From NCBI GenBank assembly GCA_021741945.1, contig JAIOWV010000007.1, positions 1-21,352 on the forward strand: 21,352 bases of DNA. The letters are read 5' to 3'. This DNA comes from Pontimonas sp. Lineage in GTDB: Bacteria; Actinomycetota; Actinomycetes; Actinomycetales; Microbacteriaceae. The notes under the pieces were generated by a model. It had not been told where the DNA came from. It saw only the letters and a list, made by a program, of their open reading frames with translations, and searched no databases. Below, piece after piece: positions 1-8,373 of this stretch. Within the stretch, counting starts at the first letter, position 1; each line of letters starts with the position of its first letter. Position numbers and translations under genes: made by a program.

Positions 1-406
1 CTGAATCGAGAGCCCGGTTCGCCGCGGCGTCGGCTCGGGAGTTCTCTTCTCGGGGAACCCATTCGAAGGCGACGGAACATCCCGCGAGGAGCCCCCTGGC
101 TTCCTTCGCCAAAGCCTGCATGTCGGGGTGCTTGATTTTCCAGCGCCCCGACATCTGTTCCACGACCAGTTTGGAATCCATCCGAATATGCAGCGAGGCA
201 GACGGGGAAATCTCCAACGCCACCCTCACACCCTCAATCATTCCCCGGTACTCAGCGACGTTATTGGAGGCGACCCCGCAGAGGATTCCAGCCGACGCGA
301 TGATCGCTCCGCTCTGCGGATCGATGACCACGGCTCCCCCAGCCGCGTCACCGGGATTACCACGGGATGCGCCATCGGCTTCGATGACGAGTCGCTCGGG
401 GCTCAC
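1..406 (-). CDS. RNase H-type protein, N-terminal part (probable bifunctional RNase H / acid phosphatase), cut by window edge
   Basis: The reading frame is open from a GTG at 406 to the left edge (135 residues seen). It reads as a class I RNase H fold: EADGASRGNPGD near the start, NNVAEYRG, the MDSKLVVEQMSG stretch, and NSRADAAANRALD near the edge. These supply the four acidic residues (D, E, D, D) that bind two metal ions and cut the RNA strand of RNA/DNA hybrids. In actinobacteria this domain is commonly fused to a C-terminal phosphoglycerate-mutase/CobC-like phosphatase, as in mycobacterial Rv2228c, which also sits beside zinc-ribbon and Nif3-like genes. The fusion cannot be seen here because the sequence ends. 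The GTG overlaps the stop of the upstream coiled-coil gene (GTGA), implying translational coupling. The RNase H call is firm; the bifunctional call rests on gene order. Confidence 0.88.
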   Translation of the reverse strand, partial: MSPERLVIEADGASRGNPGDAAGGAVVIDPQSGAIIASAGILCGVASNNVAEYRGMIEGVRVALEISPSASLHIRMDSKLVVEQMSGRWKIKHPDMQALAKEARGLLAGCSVAFEWVPREENSRADAAANRALDS

Positions 407-1143
407 AGCCCTGACTCTGCCGTTCGAATGAGAATCGCGTTGCTATCGGGACACAAGAGAACCTCATCTGCTGGCGCTTGGCGCACGGCTTGGATGTCCG
501 ACTCGGTGAGAGCTACGCCGCTCGCGCTCGAGATCCCGGCCCTCAGGTGGCTAGCGCCCTGGCCGTAGCGCTCACGTTGGCGCTCGTAGAGGGCAACCAA
601 ATCTGCAGGCAAGCTGGCCACAAGGTCAGCCCTAGCGGTGGTCAGGCGAGCCGTCCCTGCGGCGAGCTCTGCGCTTCGTGCTTGTTCTTCGCTCCGAGCC
701 TGGGCGAGCGCCTCTTCAGCGGTAGCAAGATCGCCCGCAATCTGCGACTCTGTGGCCTGGGCCTCATCGAGTCGTTCCATGATCGCGAGCTCGATGTCTT
801 CCAAATCAGAGCGCCTACCCACCAGGCTTTGGAGTTCGTGCTCCAAGCCCTGGGCATCCTTCGCGGAGGCGGTGTGCTCGAGGCGTTCTTTATCGGTCGC
901 GATGCGCTTTTCGACCATCGCGACGTCGGATTCTGCACGGGCGAGCTCGGCCCGAATCCCCTCCAGCTCAACGAAAGCGTCGTGGCGTCGAGCCTTCAAC
1001 TCCTCCACGGCTGCAGTGAGGCTCGTGATGTGGAGCGTTTCTGGGAGTGCTCCCTGGGTGGATTTCGCGCGAGCCAAACCCCGGTCGTAATCAGCCAACT
1101 CCAATAGCCGCGCCTGGACTTCAGGAGGTGCGCTCAGTGCCAT
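403..1143 (-). CDS. Coiled-coil protein of the C4 zinc-ribbon (DUF164/CdsZ-like) family, zinc knuckle degenerate
   Basis: This protein has 246 residues from the ATG at 1143, which is preceded by a good ribosome site (GGGGGAG) and lies two bases after the Nif3-like stop. A longer frame exists but would overlap that gene. Residues from about 5 to 185 are rich in E, A, L, R and Q with heptad spacing, as expected for a long helical hairpin. The C-terminus (VRQAPADEVLLCPDSNAILIR) aligns with the family's zinc-ribbon end, which normally carries two Cys-x-x-Cys pairs. Here the first pair is replaced (GISSASGVAL) and only one cysteine remains in the whole protein, so zinc binding by four cysteines is impossible. 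The molecular role of the family is poorly known; association with RNase H and Nif3-like genes is conserved in actinobacteria. Confidence 0.85.
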   Translation of the reverse strand: MALSAPPEVQARLLELADYDRGLARAKSTQGALPETLHITSLTAAVEELKARRHDAFVELEGIRAELARAESDVAMVEKRIATDKERLEHTASAKDAQGLEHELQSLVGRRSDLEDIELAIMERLDEAQATESQIAGDLATAEEALAQARSEEQARSAELAAGTARLTTARADLVASLPADLVALYERQRERYGQGASHLRAGISSASGVALTESDIQAVRQAPADEVLLCPDSNAILIRTAESGL

Positions 1144-1145
1144 TC

Positions 1146-1973
1146 TCACTCCCCCACTCGTTGAACCTGGAATGTCCACGGATCAGTGTTGAGATCGCTC
1201 ACGGTCACCTCAACACCGAGCAAAGCCCGCAGTTCCTCGGCCGCAACATCCAGCCACAACCACTCGGCAGCGAAGTGCGAGATGGTAATCAAGCTTGGGC
1301 CGCCAACAAGCTTGGCGTGCTCACGAAATTCACTAGCTGGGTGGTGGCGCAGATCACTGGTGATGTACACATCACTGTCAAGAACAGCGGGTTCCTGCAA
1401 CAAAGAATCTCCGGCACCTGCACACACTGCCACCCGCGTTATTCGAGCATCCGGCTCCCCGGCAATCACCGGTCCAACAGCGGTCTGCGGCAAGACCTCA
1501 CCGAGTGCCACAGCAAGCTCATACAGGCTCATTTCTGTGGGGAGCGAGCCAACACGCCCAAGCCCATGGCCCGGTTGCGACCCTGGAACCAGGGGTTCGT
1601 GCTCGACCAGCCCAAGGAGATCAGCAAGTCGGCTCGAGGTTCCGGTGGGGACGACATCGGCATTCGTATGAGCCGAATAGAGGGCCATTCCTGCACGAAT
1701 CAGCTCAGCCACCACGTGGCCCTTATAGGTCGACTCCGCAACGCTGGTGACACCTCGAAGGAGCAAGGGGTGGTGGGCAATGATGAGGCTGGCGCCAGCG
1801 TCCCGCGCTTCAGCAATCGTCTCTGGAGTCACATCCACCACCAGGTGGATGGACTCAATGACCTGATGGGGAGAACCCACCACGAGCCCAGGTGAGTCCC
1901 ACTCCTGCGCCCCGGACTCCGGCCAGAGCGTGGTGATCTGTCTCAGCACAGACTCCAGGGTGGGTTTAGCCAT
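1146..1973 (-). CDS. Nif3-like dinuclear metal centre protein
   Basis: This is a 275-residue protein of the Nif3/YbgI (DUF34) family, which forms toroidal oligomers holding a two-metal site; its biochemical function is still unsettled. Metal-ligand motifs are visible: AHHPLLLRG (His67-His68), SAHTNAD (His102, Asp106) and ISHFAAEW (His233, Glu237). The VYITSDLRHH segment corresponds to the family's 'DVYITGDLKYH' motif. The start is placed at the ATG at 1973 because the protein then begins MAKPTLESVL, as in relatives; a further 36 upstream codons would lie inside the preceding permease gene. Even so, the ATG overlaps the end of that gene by 8 bases (ATGGCTAA). Length is usual for the short form without the inserted PII-like domain. 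Confidence 0.92.
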   Translation of the reverse strand: MAKPTLESVLRQITTLWPESGAQEWDSPGLVVGSPHQVIESIHLVVDVTPETIAEARDAGASLIIAHHPLLLRGVTSVAESTYKGHVVAELIRAGMALYSAHTNADVVPTGTSSRLADLLGLVEHEPLVPGSQPGHGLGRVGSLPTEMSLYELAVALGEVLPQTAVGPVIAGEPDARITRVAVCAGAGDSLLQEPAVLDSDVYITSDLRHHPASEFREHAKLVGGPSLITISHFAAEWLWLDVAAEELRALLGVEVTVSDLNTDPWTFQVQRVGE

Positions 1974-4083
1974 GGGCCACCGGAGCGTTTTTCGCACGAA
2001 TCGCAAGCGCAGCGACGGCGCTGACTGCCCCAGAGACAACAAGTGCCACCAGGACACCAAGCTGCCCAGCACTGAAATCAATCAGGCCAGCCATCTCGAG
2101 TAAGGGCAGGAGATAACCAAGCCAACCCAGCCAGGAGACCGGGGAGGTAATCATCCCGAGCCCAGCGGCAATGCCGACAAGCATTCCGGCCAGCGGCGCC
2201 ACGCGCCAGGAGGGAGTGGCGCCGGCGGCAATGGTGTCGAGTCGATTAGCTCCCAGTGCCACGTCGAGTGCGAAGCTTGCGCCCCACGCTGCCAAGACGA
2301 CGCCGGCGACATAAAGGAGGCTCGGCACAAAGCTCGCCACAGGTTGCTCAAAGGCAATCGCAGCAGCCACAGCCGCCAGCGAAATCACTGCAAACACCGA
2401 GGTCGCGGCCACACGCGACACACGGACACCCGCTGACAACGCTGCAAGACCACCCGAGAAGAGCGCCAAGGATGCAAGCCCAACAAGAGGAAGCACCAGC
2501 CCCAGAAGCAGCGGGGCGGGATACCAGGCGGGTAAGTCCGCAGCCAAAGTCCCCACAGGATCAGTCACGAGCGTGATGGCAAGGCGCGGAGTGCCAATTG
2601 CCACCAGGGCGACATAGGACACAAACAGAATTGTGGGCACAACAGCGACGAGTCCACTCACGGTGGCCACTGCGCTGCGCCCACCACCGCCTCCGCGGTG
2701 ATATCTCGCTAGGTCGCCTCCCGTGTGGCCAAAGAGCACCAGGAGCAAAGCCAGCGCCAACGAGCCCAAAGCGATGACCTGAAGTGCAGAACCCGACCAC
2801 ACCCCCACACCGGCAAGACTCACGGCAGGGGCAGTAATCACAACAAAACCAAGAATTCCGAGCGCCTGGAAACCGGCGCTCACGTAAAGGCCAATGCGCA
2901 ACGCCCGCCCGCCGAGGATCGCGAGCGTCACCACAACACCTGCGATCACCGCAGCAATAGTGGCGCGGAGAATCCAGAGATCAAAAGGCCACCAGCCAGC
3001 ACTGGTAATCACGCGTGTTGCGAGCGTCTCAGCCCCAAGAACCAGTAGCCCTACAAGAGCGAGTCGAATGACGAGAATCAACCCCGATGGCACCGAGTTG
3101 CCGATGCGACCAAAAGTCATCTGGGCGGTGTGAAGAGTGGAGAGACCAGTCCGTGCGCCAGCATAAGCGCCCGCCGCGATGAGCCCGCCCGAAACAAGCG
3201 CTGCGGCGCTGAGCGCGACAACCGTCTCCAGCAGGCCAAGCCCCGGCGAGACGAGGAACGCGCCAGCAACGATGCCCACAACCGGCGTAAGGGTCGCCCA
3301 CCAACTCCAGAACAGCCCCGCAGTCGAGAGCACCTTCTGGTTCTCCGCCGTTGGCTCCAAGCCGGTGCGATCAACAACAGGAACAGGGTTCTTGACCAGC
3401 ACATCCTTGGCAGGCTCATCCTCTGCAACAGCGGCTTCAACGATGTCTGGCTCCAGGTCGGCCTCTTCCTGGACATGAGGCAAGCGGTCCTCATCGACCA
3501 CTGCTTCTTCCGGTTCGGCGGCGTCGTCGGGGACAATCAGCTCGGGCTCAGGGTCGGTTTCTGGTTCTGGTTCTGGTTCTGGTTCTGGCTCCGGCTCGAC
3601 CTCGGGTTCTGGCGCAGCATCACCCTCAAGATCCTCGACGTCTTCAAGAAGAGGTTCCTCGATTTCGGGGAGTGGCTCCGGAGTTCCGCCATCAAAGATG
3701 ATGCGCTCCCGAGCGATGATCTCGTCCGCGGATGCACCGCGGGTTGCGCGGGTCAGGTTGGCCCACATGGTGAAGGCTTCTTCCTCTTCCTCACGAAGGG
3801 TGACCTGAGCTTCCAGTTCATTGATCATTTCTGCGGTGCTTCCCGCCGACTCTCCGCGGAACTTCGCAAGAATCGCGTCGTCGCTGAGCGAGGTACGAAC
3901 GGGCGGGGAGATTGCCGATGTGGGAACTGAGACAACCGGTGCGATTGGCTCCACTGGAGCCCCAGACTCGTCGGTTTCGCCCATCACAGGGAGCGAGCCG
4001 GTGAAGGTCGCATCTTCAGCTGGCGGAGTGAAGGTCTTCCGGCGGGGACCCTCGGCGTCCTCTGAATTCTGATTCTCGACCAT
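1966..4083 (-). CDS. NCS1-like (purine/cytosine permease-type) membrane protein with long acidic N-terminal extension
   Basis: This is a 705-residue protein in two parts. Residues 1-252 are hydrophilic and strongly acidic, with a Pro-Glu run at about 158-182, and are predicted to be cytoplasmic and disordered. From about 256 to 698 there are roughly twelve hydrophobic segments. GAYAGARTGLSTLHTAQMTF (about 306-324), followed by GRIGNSVPS, matches the NCS1 family pattern 'G.. GARTGLS...... FGR.GS.LPS', and HTGGDLARY (about residue 455) resembles the 'D(F)SRY' motif. The substrate is unknown, and the divergence from true cytosine permeases leaves transport activity unproven. The ATG at 4083 is three bases after the EamA gene stop; no strong ribosome site is seen, so coupling to upstream translation is likely. 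A hexanucleotide repeat encodes part of the acidic tail. Confidence 0.75.
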   Translation of the reverse strand: MVENQNSEDAEGPRRKTFTPPAEDATFTGSLPVMGETDESGAPVEPIAPVVSVPTSAISPPVRTSLSDDAILAKFRGESAGSTAEMINELEAQVTLREEEEEAFTMWANLTRATRGASADEIIARERIIFDGGTPEPLPEIEEPLLEDVEDLEGDAAPEPEVEPEPEPEPEPEPETDPEPELIVPDDAAEPEEAVVDEDRLPHVQEEADLEPDIVEAAVAEDEPAKDVLVKNPVPVVDRTGLEPTAENQKVLSTAGLFWSWWATLTPVVGIVAGAFLVSPGLGLLETVVALSAAALVSGGLIAAGAYAGARTGLSTLHTAQMTFGRIGNSVPSGLILVIRLALVGLLVLGAETLATRVITSAGWWPFDLWILRATIAAVIAGVVVTLAILGGRALRIGLYVSAGFQALGILGFVVITAPAVSLAGVGVWSGSALQVIALGSLALALLLVLFGHTGGDLARYHRGGGGGRSAVATVSGLVAVVPTILFVSYVALVAIGTPRLAITLVTDPVGTLAADLPAWYPAPLLLGLVLPLVGLASLALFSGGLAALSAGVRVSRVAATSVFAVISLAAVAAAIAFEQPVASFVPSLLYVAGVVLAAWGASFALDVALGANRLDTIAAGATPSWRVAPLAGMLVGIAAGLGMITSPVSWLGWLGYLLPLLEMAGLIDFSAGQLGVLVALVVSGAVSAVAALAIRAKNAPVAHG
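3559..3588. repeat. Hexanucleotide tandem repeat (TTCTGG)5 inside permease gene
   Basis: Five perfect copies of TTCTGG (plus strand) run in a row, followed by degenerate units (CTCCGG, CTCGAC). On the coding (minus) strand the unit is CCAGAA, giving alternating Pro and Glu. The repeat is in frame, so gain or loss of a unit only changes the number of Pro-Glu pairs. The identical codons suggest recent expansion by slippage. Confidence 0.9.
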
Positions 4084-4086
4084 GGT

Positions 4087-4989
4087 CTAAGAATAGGCGT
4101 TCTTGGACAAGCCCCGCGCCCCGTTGTCTCTGGAGAGCATCGCCATCGCGACTAAGACGGCGAGGCCACCCGCCCAGGCGAGCGGGCCCAACCTTTCCCC
4201 CACAACCACGACCGCTAGGAGCCCCGCCACAACGGGCTCTAGCAATGCGATCGAGGCCACGGTGCTCGAGCGCAAGGTTTTCAGGGCGGCCGAAAAGGCA
4301 ACGTATGCGAGAACCATGGGCCCAAGAACCAAATAACCCACCAGGGCGACTTGGGAAGCGGAGGCAAATAGCCCCGCGCCGGTAACCGCGAGAACGGCCA
4401 GGAGAACCGGGGAGGCGCCCCCAAACATTGCTCCGATTACCGCCCTCGGGCTATGACCGCGCTCAATCAAGCGCCCGAAGGCGTAGGTATAGAGCCCGTA
4501 GGCGGCACCAGCTATCACGGCAAGCGCTACACCGAGTGCGACATTGCTCTCACGGCCACCCCCGAGATCGACCTTTGCCACGCTCATGAGGGCGATTCCG
4601 GCAAGCGCCACACCAGAGGCAATCCACCAGAGGCAAGACGGCGCAGAACGATCAACACCCCATTCGAGCAGAGCGACCACGAGAGGCCCAAGGCCCAGAG
4701 CAATGAGGTTGCCAAGCGCGATACCCGCTTGGGACATTCCCCAGTAAAAGGTCAGCGGGTATACAACAACCCCGAGGATGCCAACCGCCGCCCACACTCT
4801 GGTGCCACCATCGCGCAGAACCGCAAGGCTCGATTGGCCACCGACAAGGCCGAGGATGACGCCCCCGATGCCCATCGTCGCGGCCCCAATAGCAAGGGGC
4901 GACACGTCGGCACCGAGCCAGAAGGCAGCCGTTCCCGTTGTCCCCCAGAGCAGGGCGGCTGCAATCACCAGCAACACGGAACGTGACAC
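4087..4989 (-). CDS. EamA/DMT-family transporter
   Basis: This 300-residue, very hydrophobic protein has about ten transmembrane segments arranged as two EamA repeats. The first begins with the typical ALLWGTTGTAAF, the second around GAAYGLYTYAFGRL (about 160-175), and the end of repeat 2 has SSTVASIALLEPVVAGLLAVVVVGERL, a hallmark of the drug/metabolite transporter superfamily. Members export amino acids, nucleosides or other small metabolites; the substrate cannot be read from the sequence. The start is a GTG at 4989 preceded by AGAAAGG at good spacing. It is the first gene of the minus-strand run and is divergent from the small membrane protein at 5052. Confidence 0.9.
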   Translation of the reverse strand: MSRSVLLVIAAALLWGTTGTAAFWLGADVSPLAIGAATMGIGGVILGLVGGQSSLAVLRDGGTRVWAAVGILGVVVYPLTFYWGMSQAGIALGNLIALGLGPLVVALLEWGVDRSAPSCLWWIASGVALAGIALMSVAKVDLGGGRESNVALGVALAVIAGAAYGLYTYAFGRLIERGHSPRAVIGAMFGGASPVLLAVLAVTGAGLFASASQVALVGYLVLGPMVLAYVAFSAALKTLRSSTVASIALLEPVVAGLLAVVVVGERLGPLAWAGGLAVLVAMAMLSRDNGARGLSKNAYS

Positions 4990-5051
4990 GGTGGCCTTTC
5001 TGGCGACTGAACTAGTCTTGCTCGTAGGACTTCACAGATTGCAAGGACATC

Positions 5052-5390
5052 ATGACATCTGAGCACACCGCCACGTGGCACAAACTTCGCACCGCATTGG
5101 TCATCTCGCAGCTCGGCCCGACGCTTCTGCTCATCAGCACCATCGCCCTTCTGCAGTTTGGCTTGGCGCAGACCGGCCTCTCGGTTCGCATCGCCACCGC
5201 AGGCATTCTTCTAGCCTCTGGAATCTTGGGCGCACTCGTGCAGTTTCAGGTGGCATCGGAAGCGCAGCAGCTCTCGCGCGAATCCGGGCTCCACGCTTCT
5301 AGCGGCCGCTGGATGTGGGTGGTCAAGTATGTGACACCGACGATTTTCGTGGGCATCTATCTCGCCCTGATGGTGGCGCTTTTCGGATAG
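5052..5390 (+). CDS. Small membrane protein of unknown function
   Basis: This 112-residue protein is not recognised as a named family. It has three hydrophobic segments (about residues 17-40, 46-64 and 91-111) separated by a short hydrophilic stretch (about 68-85, SEAQQLSRESGLHASS). The ATG at 5052 is preceded by AAGGA at suitable spacing. It is transcribed away from the EamA gene across a 62-base gap and ends 7 bases before the 3' end of the oppositely oriented tRNA gene. No catalytic or binding motif is visible. Confidence 0.72.
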   Translation: MTSEHTATWHKLRTALVISQLGPTLLLISTIALLQFGLAQTGLSVRIATAGILLASGILGALVQFQVASEAQQLSRESGLHASSGRWMWVVKYVTPTIFVGIYLALMVALFG

Positions 5391-5397
5391 GTCGTTG

Positions 5398-5471
5398 TGG
5401 GCCCGGAGGGACTCGAACCCCCGACATCCACGGTGTAAGCGTGGCGCTCTAACCAACTGAGCTACAGGCCC
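5398..5471 (-). tRNA. tRNA-Val (anticodon UAC)
   Basis: The 74-base minus-strand sequence folds as a cloverleaf: acceptor GGGCCTG paired with CGGGCCC, D-arm with GTAGCTCAGTTGGTTAGAGC, anticodon stem CCACG/CGTGG around the loop CTTACAC (anticodon TAC), and T-loop GGTTCGAGTCC. The discriminator base is A and CCA is not encoded. It stands alone between a small membrane-protein gene and aceE. Confidence 0.96.
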
Positions 5472-5479
5472 AACGCACC

Positions 5480-5485
5480 ATGGTA
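5480..5485 (-). promoter_or_regulatory. Possible -10 box for tRNA-Val
   Basis: TACCAT on the minus strand lies 8 bases before the tRNA 5' end, fits the TAnnnT pattern and is preceded by TGGTT. No convincing -35 box is seen. Confidence 0.3.
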
Positions 5486-5515
5486 AACCACTTTGTGGGT
5501 GGTGGTGTCTCACTT

Positions 5516-5542
5516 TTGACTCTCGGGGCAGATGACTAGACT
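5516..5542 (+). promoter_or_regulatory. Probable promoter of aceE
   Basis: TTGACT (5516-5521) and TAGACT (5537-5542) form a -35/-10 pair with a 15-base spacer (16 if TTTGAC is used). TAGACT fits the actinobacterial TAnnnT -10 pattern. Transcription would begin near 5549, leaving a leader of roughly 60 bases. Confidence 0.55.
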
Positions 5543-5611
5543 GGGGGCTCATCTGCACTGGCGATCCCGGCGCGAATGTTCCCGATCTACCACAACCAGG
5601 AAGAGGTCAGG

Positions 5612-8341
5612 GTGGCTGTCAACGACCAAGACCCGTACTCGTTCAACCAGATGGACTCTGATCCCACTGAAACCAACGAGTGGCGCGAATCGCTTGATTC
5701 AGTCGTAGCGCAGTCCGGCCACCAACGCGGCCGAGAGATCATGTTGAGCTTGCTCAAGCGCTCCAAGGAGCTGCACCTGGGCGTGCCGATGGTCCCCACC
5801 ACTGATTACTTGAACACCATCGCCCCGGAGAACGAACCCGAGTTCCCCGGTGACGAAGACATCGAGCGTCGATACCGGGCTTGGATTCGCTGGAACGCTG
5901 CCATTACGGTGCACCGTGCCCAGCGCCCTGGCATCGGTGTGGGCGGCCACATCTCTACCTATGCGTCCTCCGCAGCGCTGTATGAAGTGGGCCACAACCA
6001 CTTCTTCCGCGGCCAAGACCACCCCGGTGGCGGAGACCAGATCTTCTACCAGGGACACGCTTCCCCTGGAATGTACGCGCGGGCTTTCCTCGAGGGGCGC
6101 TTGAGCACCGAACAACTCGATGGCTTCCGTCAAGAGAAGTCCCACCACACCGGCGGCCTCTCGTCCTACCCCCACCCGCGCCTCATGCCGGACTTCTGGC
6201 AGTTCCCCACGGTGTCGATGGGCCTTGGGCCGATCAATGCCATCTATCAAGCGCAGCTCAACCGCTACATGCACCACCGCGGAATCAAGGACACCAGCCA
6301 GCAGCATGTGTGGGCCTTCTTGGGCGATGGCGAAATGGACGAGGTCGAAAGCCGTGGCGCACTTCAGCTCGCCGCCAACGACGACCTCGACAATTTGACC
6401 TTCGTCGTCAACTGCAACCTGCAGCGCCTTGATGGCCCGGTCCGTGGAAACGGCAAGATCATTCAGGAACTCGAGAGTTTCTTCCGCGGCGCTGGATGGA
6501 ACGTCATCAAGGTCGTCTGGGGGCGCGAATGGGACGCCCTCCTGCAGGCCGACACCGAGGGCGCACTGCGGGACCTCATGAACCGCACCCCCGATGGGGA
6601 CTACCAAACCTACAAAGCCGAGAGTGGCGCCTATATTCGCGAGAACTTCTTCGGGCGCGACCCGAGGACCTTGGCCATGGTTGCCCACATGACCGACGAT
6701 GACATCTGGAAGCTCAAGCGCGGGGGCCACGACTACCGCAAGGTGTACGCAGCCTTTAAAGCCGCCATGGAGCACAAGGGCCAGCCGACCGTCATCTTGG
6801 CGAAGACAGTCAAGGGTTACGGCCTCGGTCCAAGCTTCGAGGGTCGCAACGCTACCCACCAAATGAAGAAGTTGACGCTCGAGAACTTGAAGGCGTTCCG
6901 CGATGACATGCGCATCCCAGTCTCGGACGCTGCTCTCGAAGCGGATGTGTACCAGCCGCCGTATTACCACCCGGGCGATCAGGACGAGGCGATCCAGTAT
7001 CTGCACGAGCGCCGTCGGGCGCTCGGTGGTTATTTGCCGGAGCGACGCTCCCGCTACACGCAGGTCACCCTGCCCGATAACTCGGTCTACGAACCAGCGG
7101 CCAACGGCTCTGGCAAGCAAGAGGTTGCGAGCACTATGGCTTTTGCCCGCTTGCTCAAGGATCTTCTGAAGAACAAGGATTTTGGCCACCGCTTAGTGCC
7201 AATCATCCCGGACGAGGCTCGCACCTTCGGTATGGACGCCTACTTCCCGACTTCCAAGATCTATAACCCGCACGGCCAGAGCTACACCTCGGTCGACCGC
7301 GAGTTGCTCTTGGCATACAAGGAAAGCCCCGAAGGGCAGATCCTCCACACCGGCATCAACGAAGCGGGAGCATTTGCTGCCTTCACAGCGGTCGGCACCA
7401 GTTACGCCACTCTTGGCGAACCTATGGTTCCGATTTATGTCTTCTACTCGATGTTTGGTTTCCAGCGCACGGGCGATGCCATGTGGGCGGCCGGCGACCA
7501 AATGGCGCGGGGCTTCATTATGGGCGCGACCGCAGGGCGCACCACCCTGACAGGTGAGGGCCTTCAGCACGCCGATGGTCACTCACCTCTGTTGGCGTCC
7601 ACCAACCACGCGGTCATCACTTACGACCCGGCTTACGCCTACGAGATTGCCCACATCATGAAGGCGGGACTTGAGCGCATGTATGGTGGCACTCACCCCG
7701 ACCCCAACGTCATGTACTACCTCACGATCTATAACGAGCCGATGGTTCAGCCAGAAGAGCCTACCAACCTGGATGTTGAGGGCCTGCTAAAGGGTCTCTA
7801 TCTTCTGAAGCCAGCGGCAAGCCAGAGCGGGCCACGCGCGTCGATCTTGGCCTCCGGCGTAGGTGTGCCGTGGGCGCTAGAGGCCCAGGAGCTTCTCGCG
7901 ACAGACTGGGGCGTAAACGCAGACGTCTGGTCGGTCACCTCCTGGAACGAGTTGCGCAAGGACGGCGTCGCCGCCGAGCGCCACAACTTCTTGCACCCAG
8001 ACCAACCTCAACAGGTTCCCTACGTCACCCAGAAGCTCCAGGGTGCGCCTGGACCATTCGTGGCTGTCAGCGACTTCACTCACGCAGTCCAGGACCAGAT
8101 TCGGGAGTTTGTGCCGGGCACCTACCTGACTCTTGGAGCCGATGGCTTTGGCTTTAGCGACACCAGAGCGGCAGCGAGGCGCCACTTCGCCATCGATGGC
8201 CCGTCAGTTGTGGTTCGCGTGTTGCAGCAGTTGGCTAAAGACGGGCTTGTGCCTGCTGGATCCCACCAAGCGGCCATCGAGAAGTATCGTCTTCACGATG
8301 TGAATGCGGGAACAAGCGGGGCTACCGGCGGCGACGCCTAG
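5612..8341 (+). CDS. aceE: Pyruvate dehydrogenase E1 component (homodimeric type)
   Basis: This 909-residue protein is thiamine-diphosphate-dependent E1: it decarboxylates pyruvate and passes the acetyl group to the lipoyl domain of E2, making acetyl-CoA. The ThDP motif begins with GDGEMDE (residues 238-244) and ends near NCNLQRLDG (267-275). HNHFFRGQDHPGGGDQIFYQ and GHASPGMYARAFLEGRL upstream are highly typical of the large homodimeric E1. Length agrees with the 890-920 residues of the family. The start is set at the GTG at 5612 because AAGAGG lies just before it and the protein then begins VAVNDQDPYSFNQMDSDP; an ATG 12 codons earlier lacks a ribosome site. The next gene begins 32 bases after the stop and codes for the fatty-acid synthesis regulator. 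E2 and E3 are not in the window. Confidence 0.97.
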   Translation: MAVNDQDPYSFNQMDSDPTETNEWRESLDSVVAQSGHQRGREIMLSLLKRSKELHLGVPMVPTTDYLNTIAPENEPEFPGDEDIERRYRAWIRWNAAITVHRAQRPGIGVGGHISTYASSAALYEVGHNHFFRGQDHPGGGDQIFYQGHASPGMYARAFLEGRLSTEQLDGFRQEKSHHTGGLSSYPHPRLMPDFWQFPTVSMGLGPINAIYQAQLNRYMHHRGIKDTSQQHVWAFLGDGEMDEVESRGALQLAANDDLDNLTFVVNCNLQRLDGPVRGNGKIIQELESFFRGAGWNVIKVVWGREWDALLQADTEGALRDLMNRTPDGDYQTYKAESGAYIRENFFGRDPRTLAMVAHMTDDDIWKLKRGGHDYRKVYAAFKAAMEHKGQPTVILAKTVKGYGLGPSFEGRNATHQMKKLTLENLKAFRDDMRIPVSDAALEADVYQPPYYHPGDQDEAIQYLHERRRALGGYLPERRSRYTQVTLPDNSVYEPAANGSGKQEVASTMAFARLLKDLLKNKDFGHRLVPIIPDEARTFGMDAYFPTSKIYNPHGQSYTSVDRELLLAYKESPEGQILHTGINEAGAFAAFTAVGTSYATLGEPMVPIYVFYSMFGFQRTGDAMWAAGDQMARGFIMGATAGRTTLTGEGLQHADGHSPLLASTNHAVITYDPAYAYEIAHIMKAGLERMYGGTHPDPNVMYYLTIYNEPMVQPEEPTNLDVEGLLKGLYLLKPAASQSGPRASILASGVGVPWALEAQELLATDWGVNADVWSVTSWNELRKDGVAAERHNFLHPDQPQQVPYVTQKLQGAPGPFVAVSDFTHAVQDQIREFVPGTYLTLGADGFGFSDTRAAARRHFAIDGPSVVVRVLQQLAKDGLVPAGSHQAAIEKYRLHDVNAGTSGATGGDA

Positions 8342-8373
8342 TCCAGCTGGCCACTAACGATTCGAGGAATCCC

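Noticed and set aside
3130..3930. Plus-strand open frame of about 266 codons opposite the permease gene
   Set aside because: The translated protein has a run of Phe-Trp from the hexanucleotide repeat read in the wrong frame and no recognisable domain; the minus-strand frame has clear membrane and family features.
5211..5558. Minus-strand open frame of about 115 codons crossing the tRNA
   Set aside because: It covers a complete tRNA gene and the antisense of a small membrane-protein gene; no independent support.
5699..7189. Long open frame of about 496 codons on the minus strand opposite aceE
   Set aside because: It is a shadow of a highly conserved gene in GC-rich DNA; its translation shows no family motif and it would overlap aceE completely.
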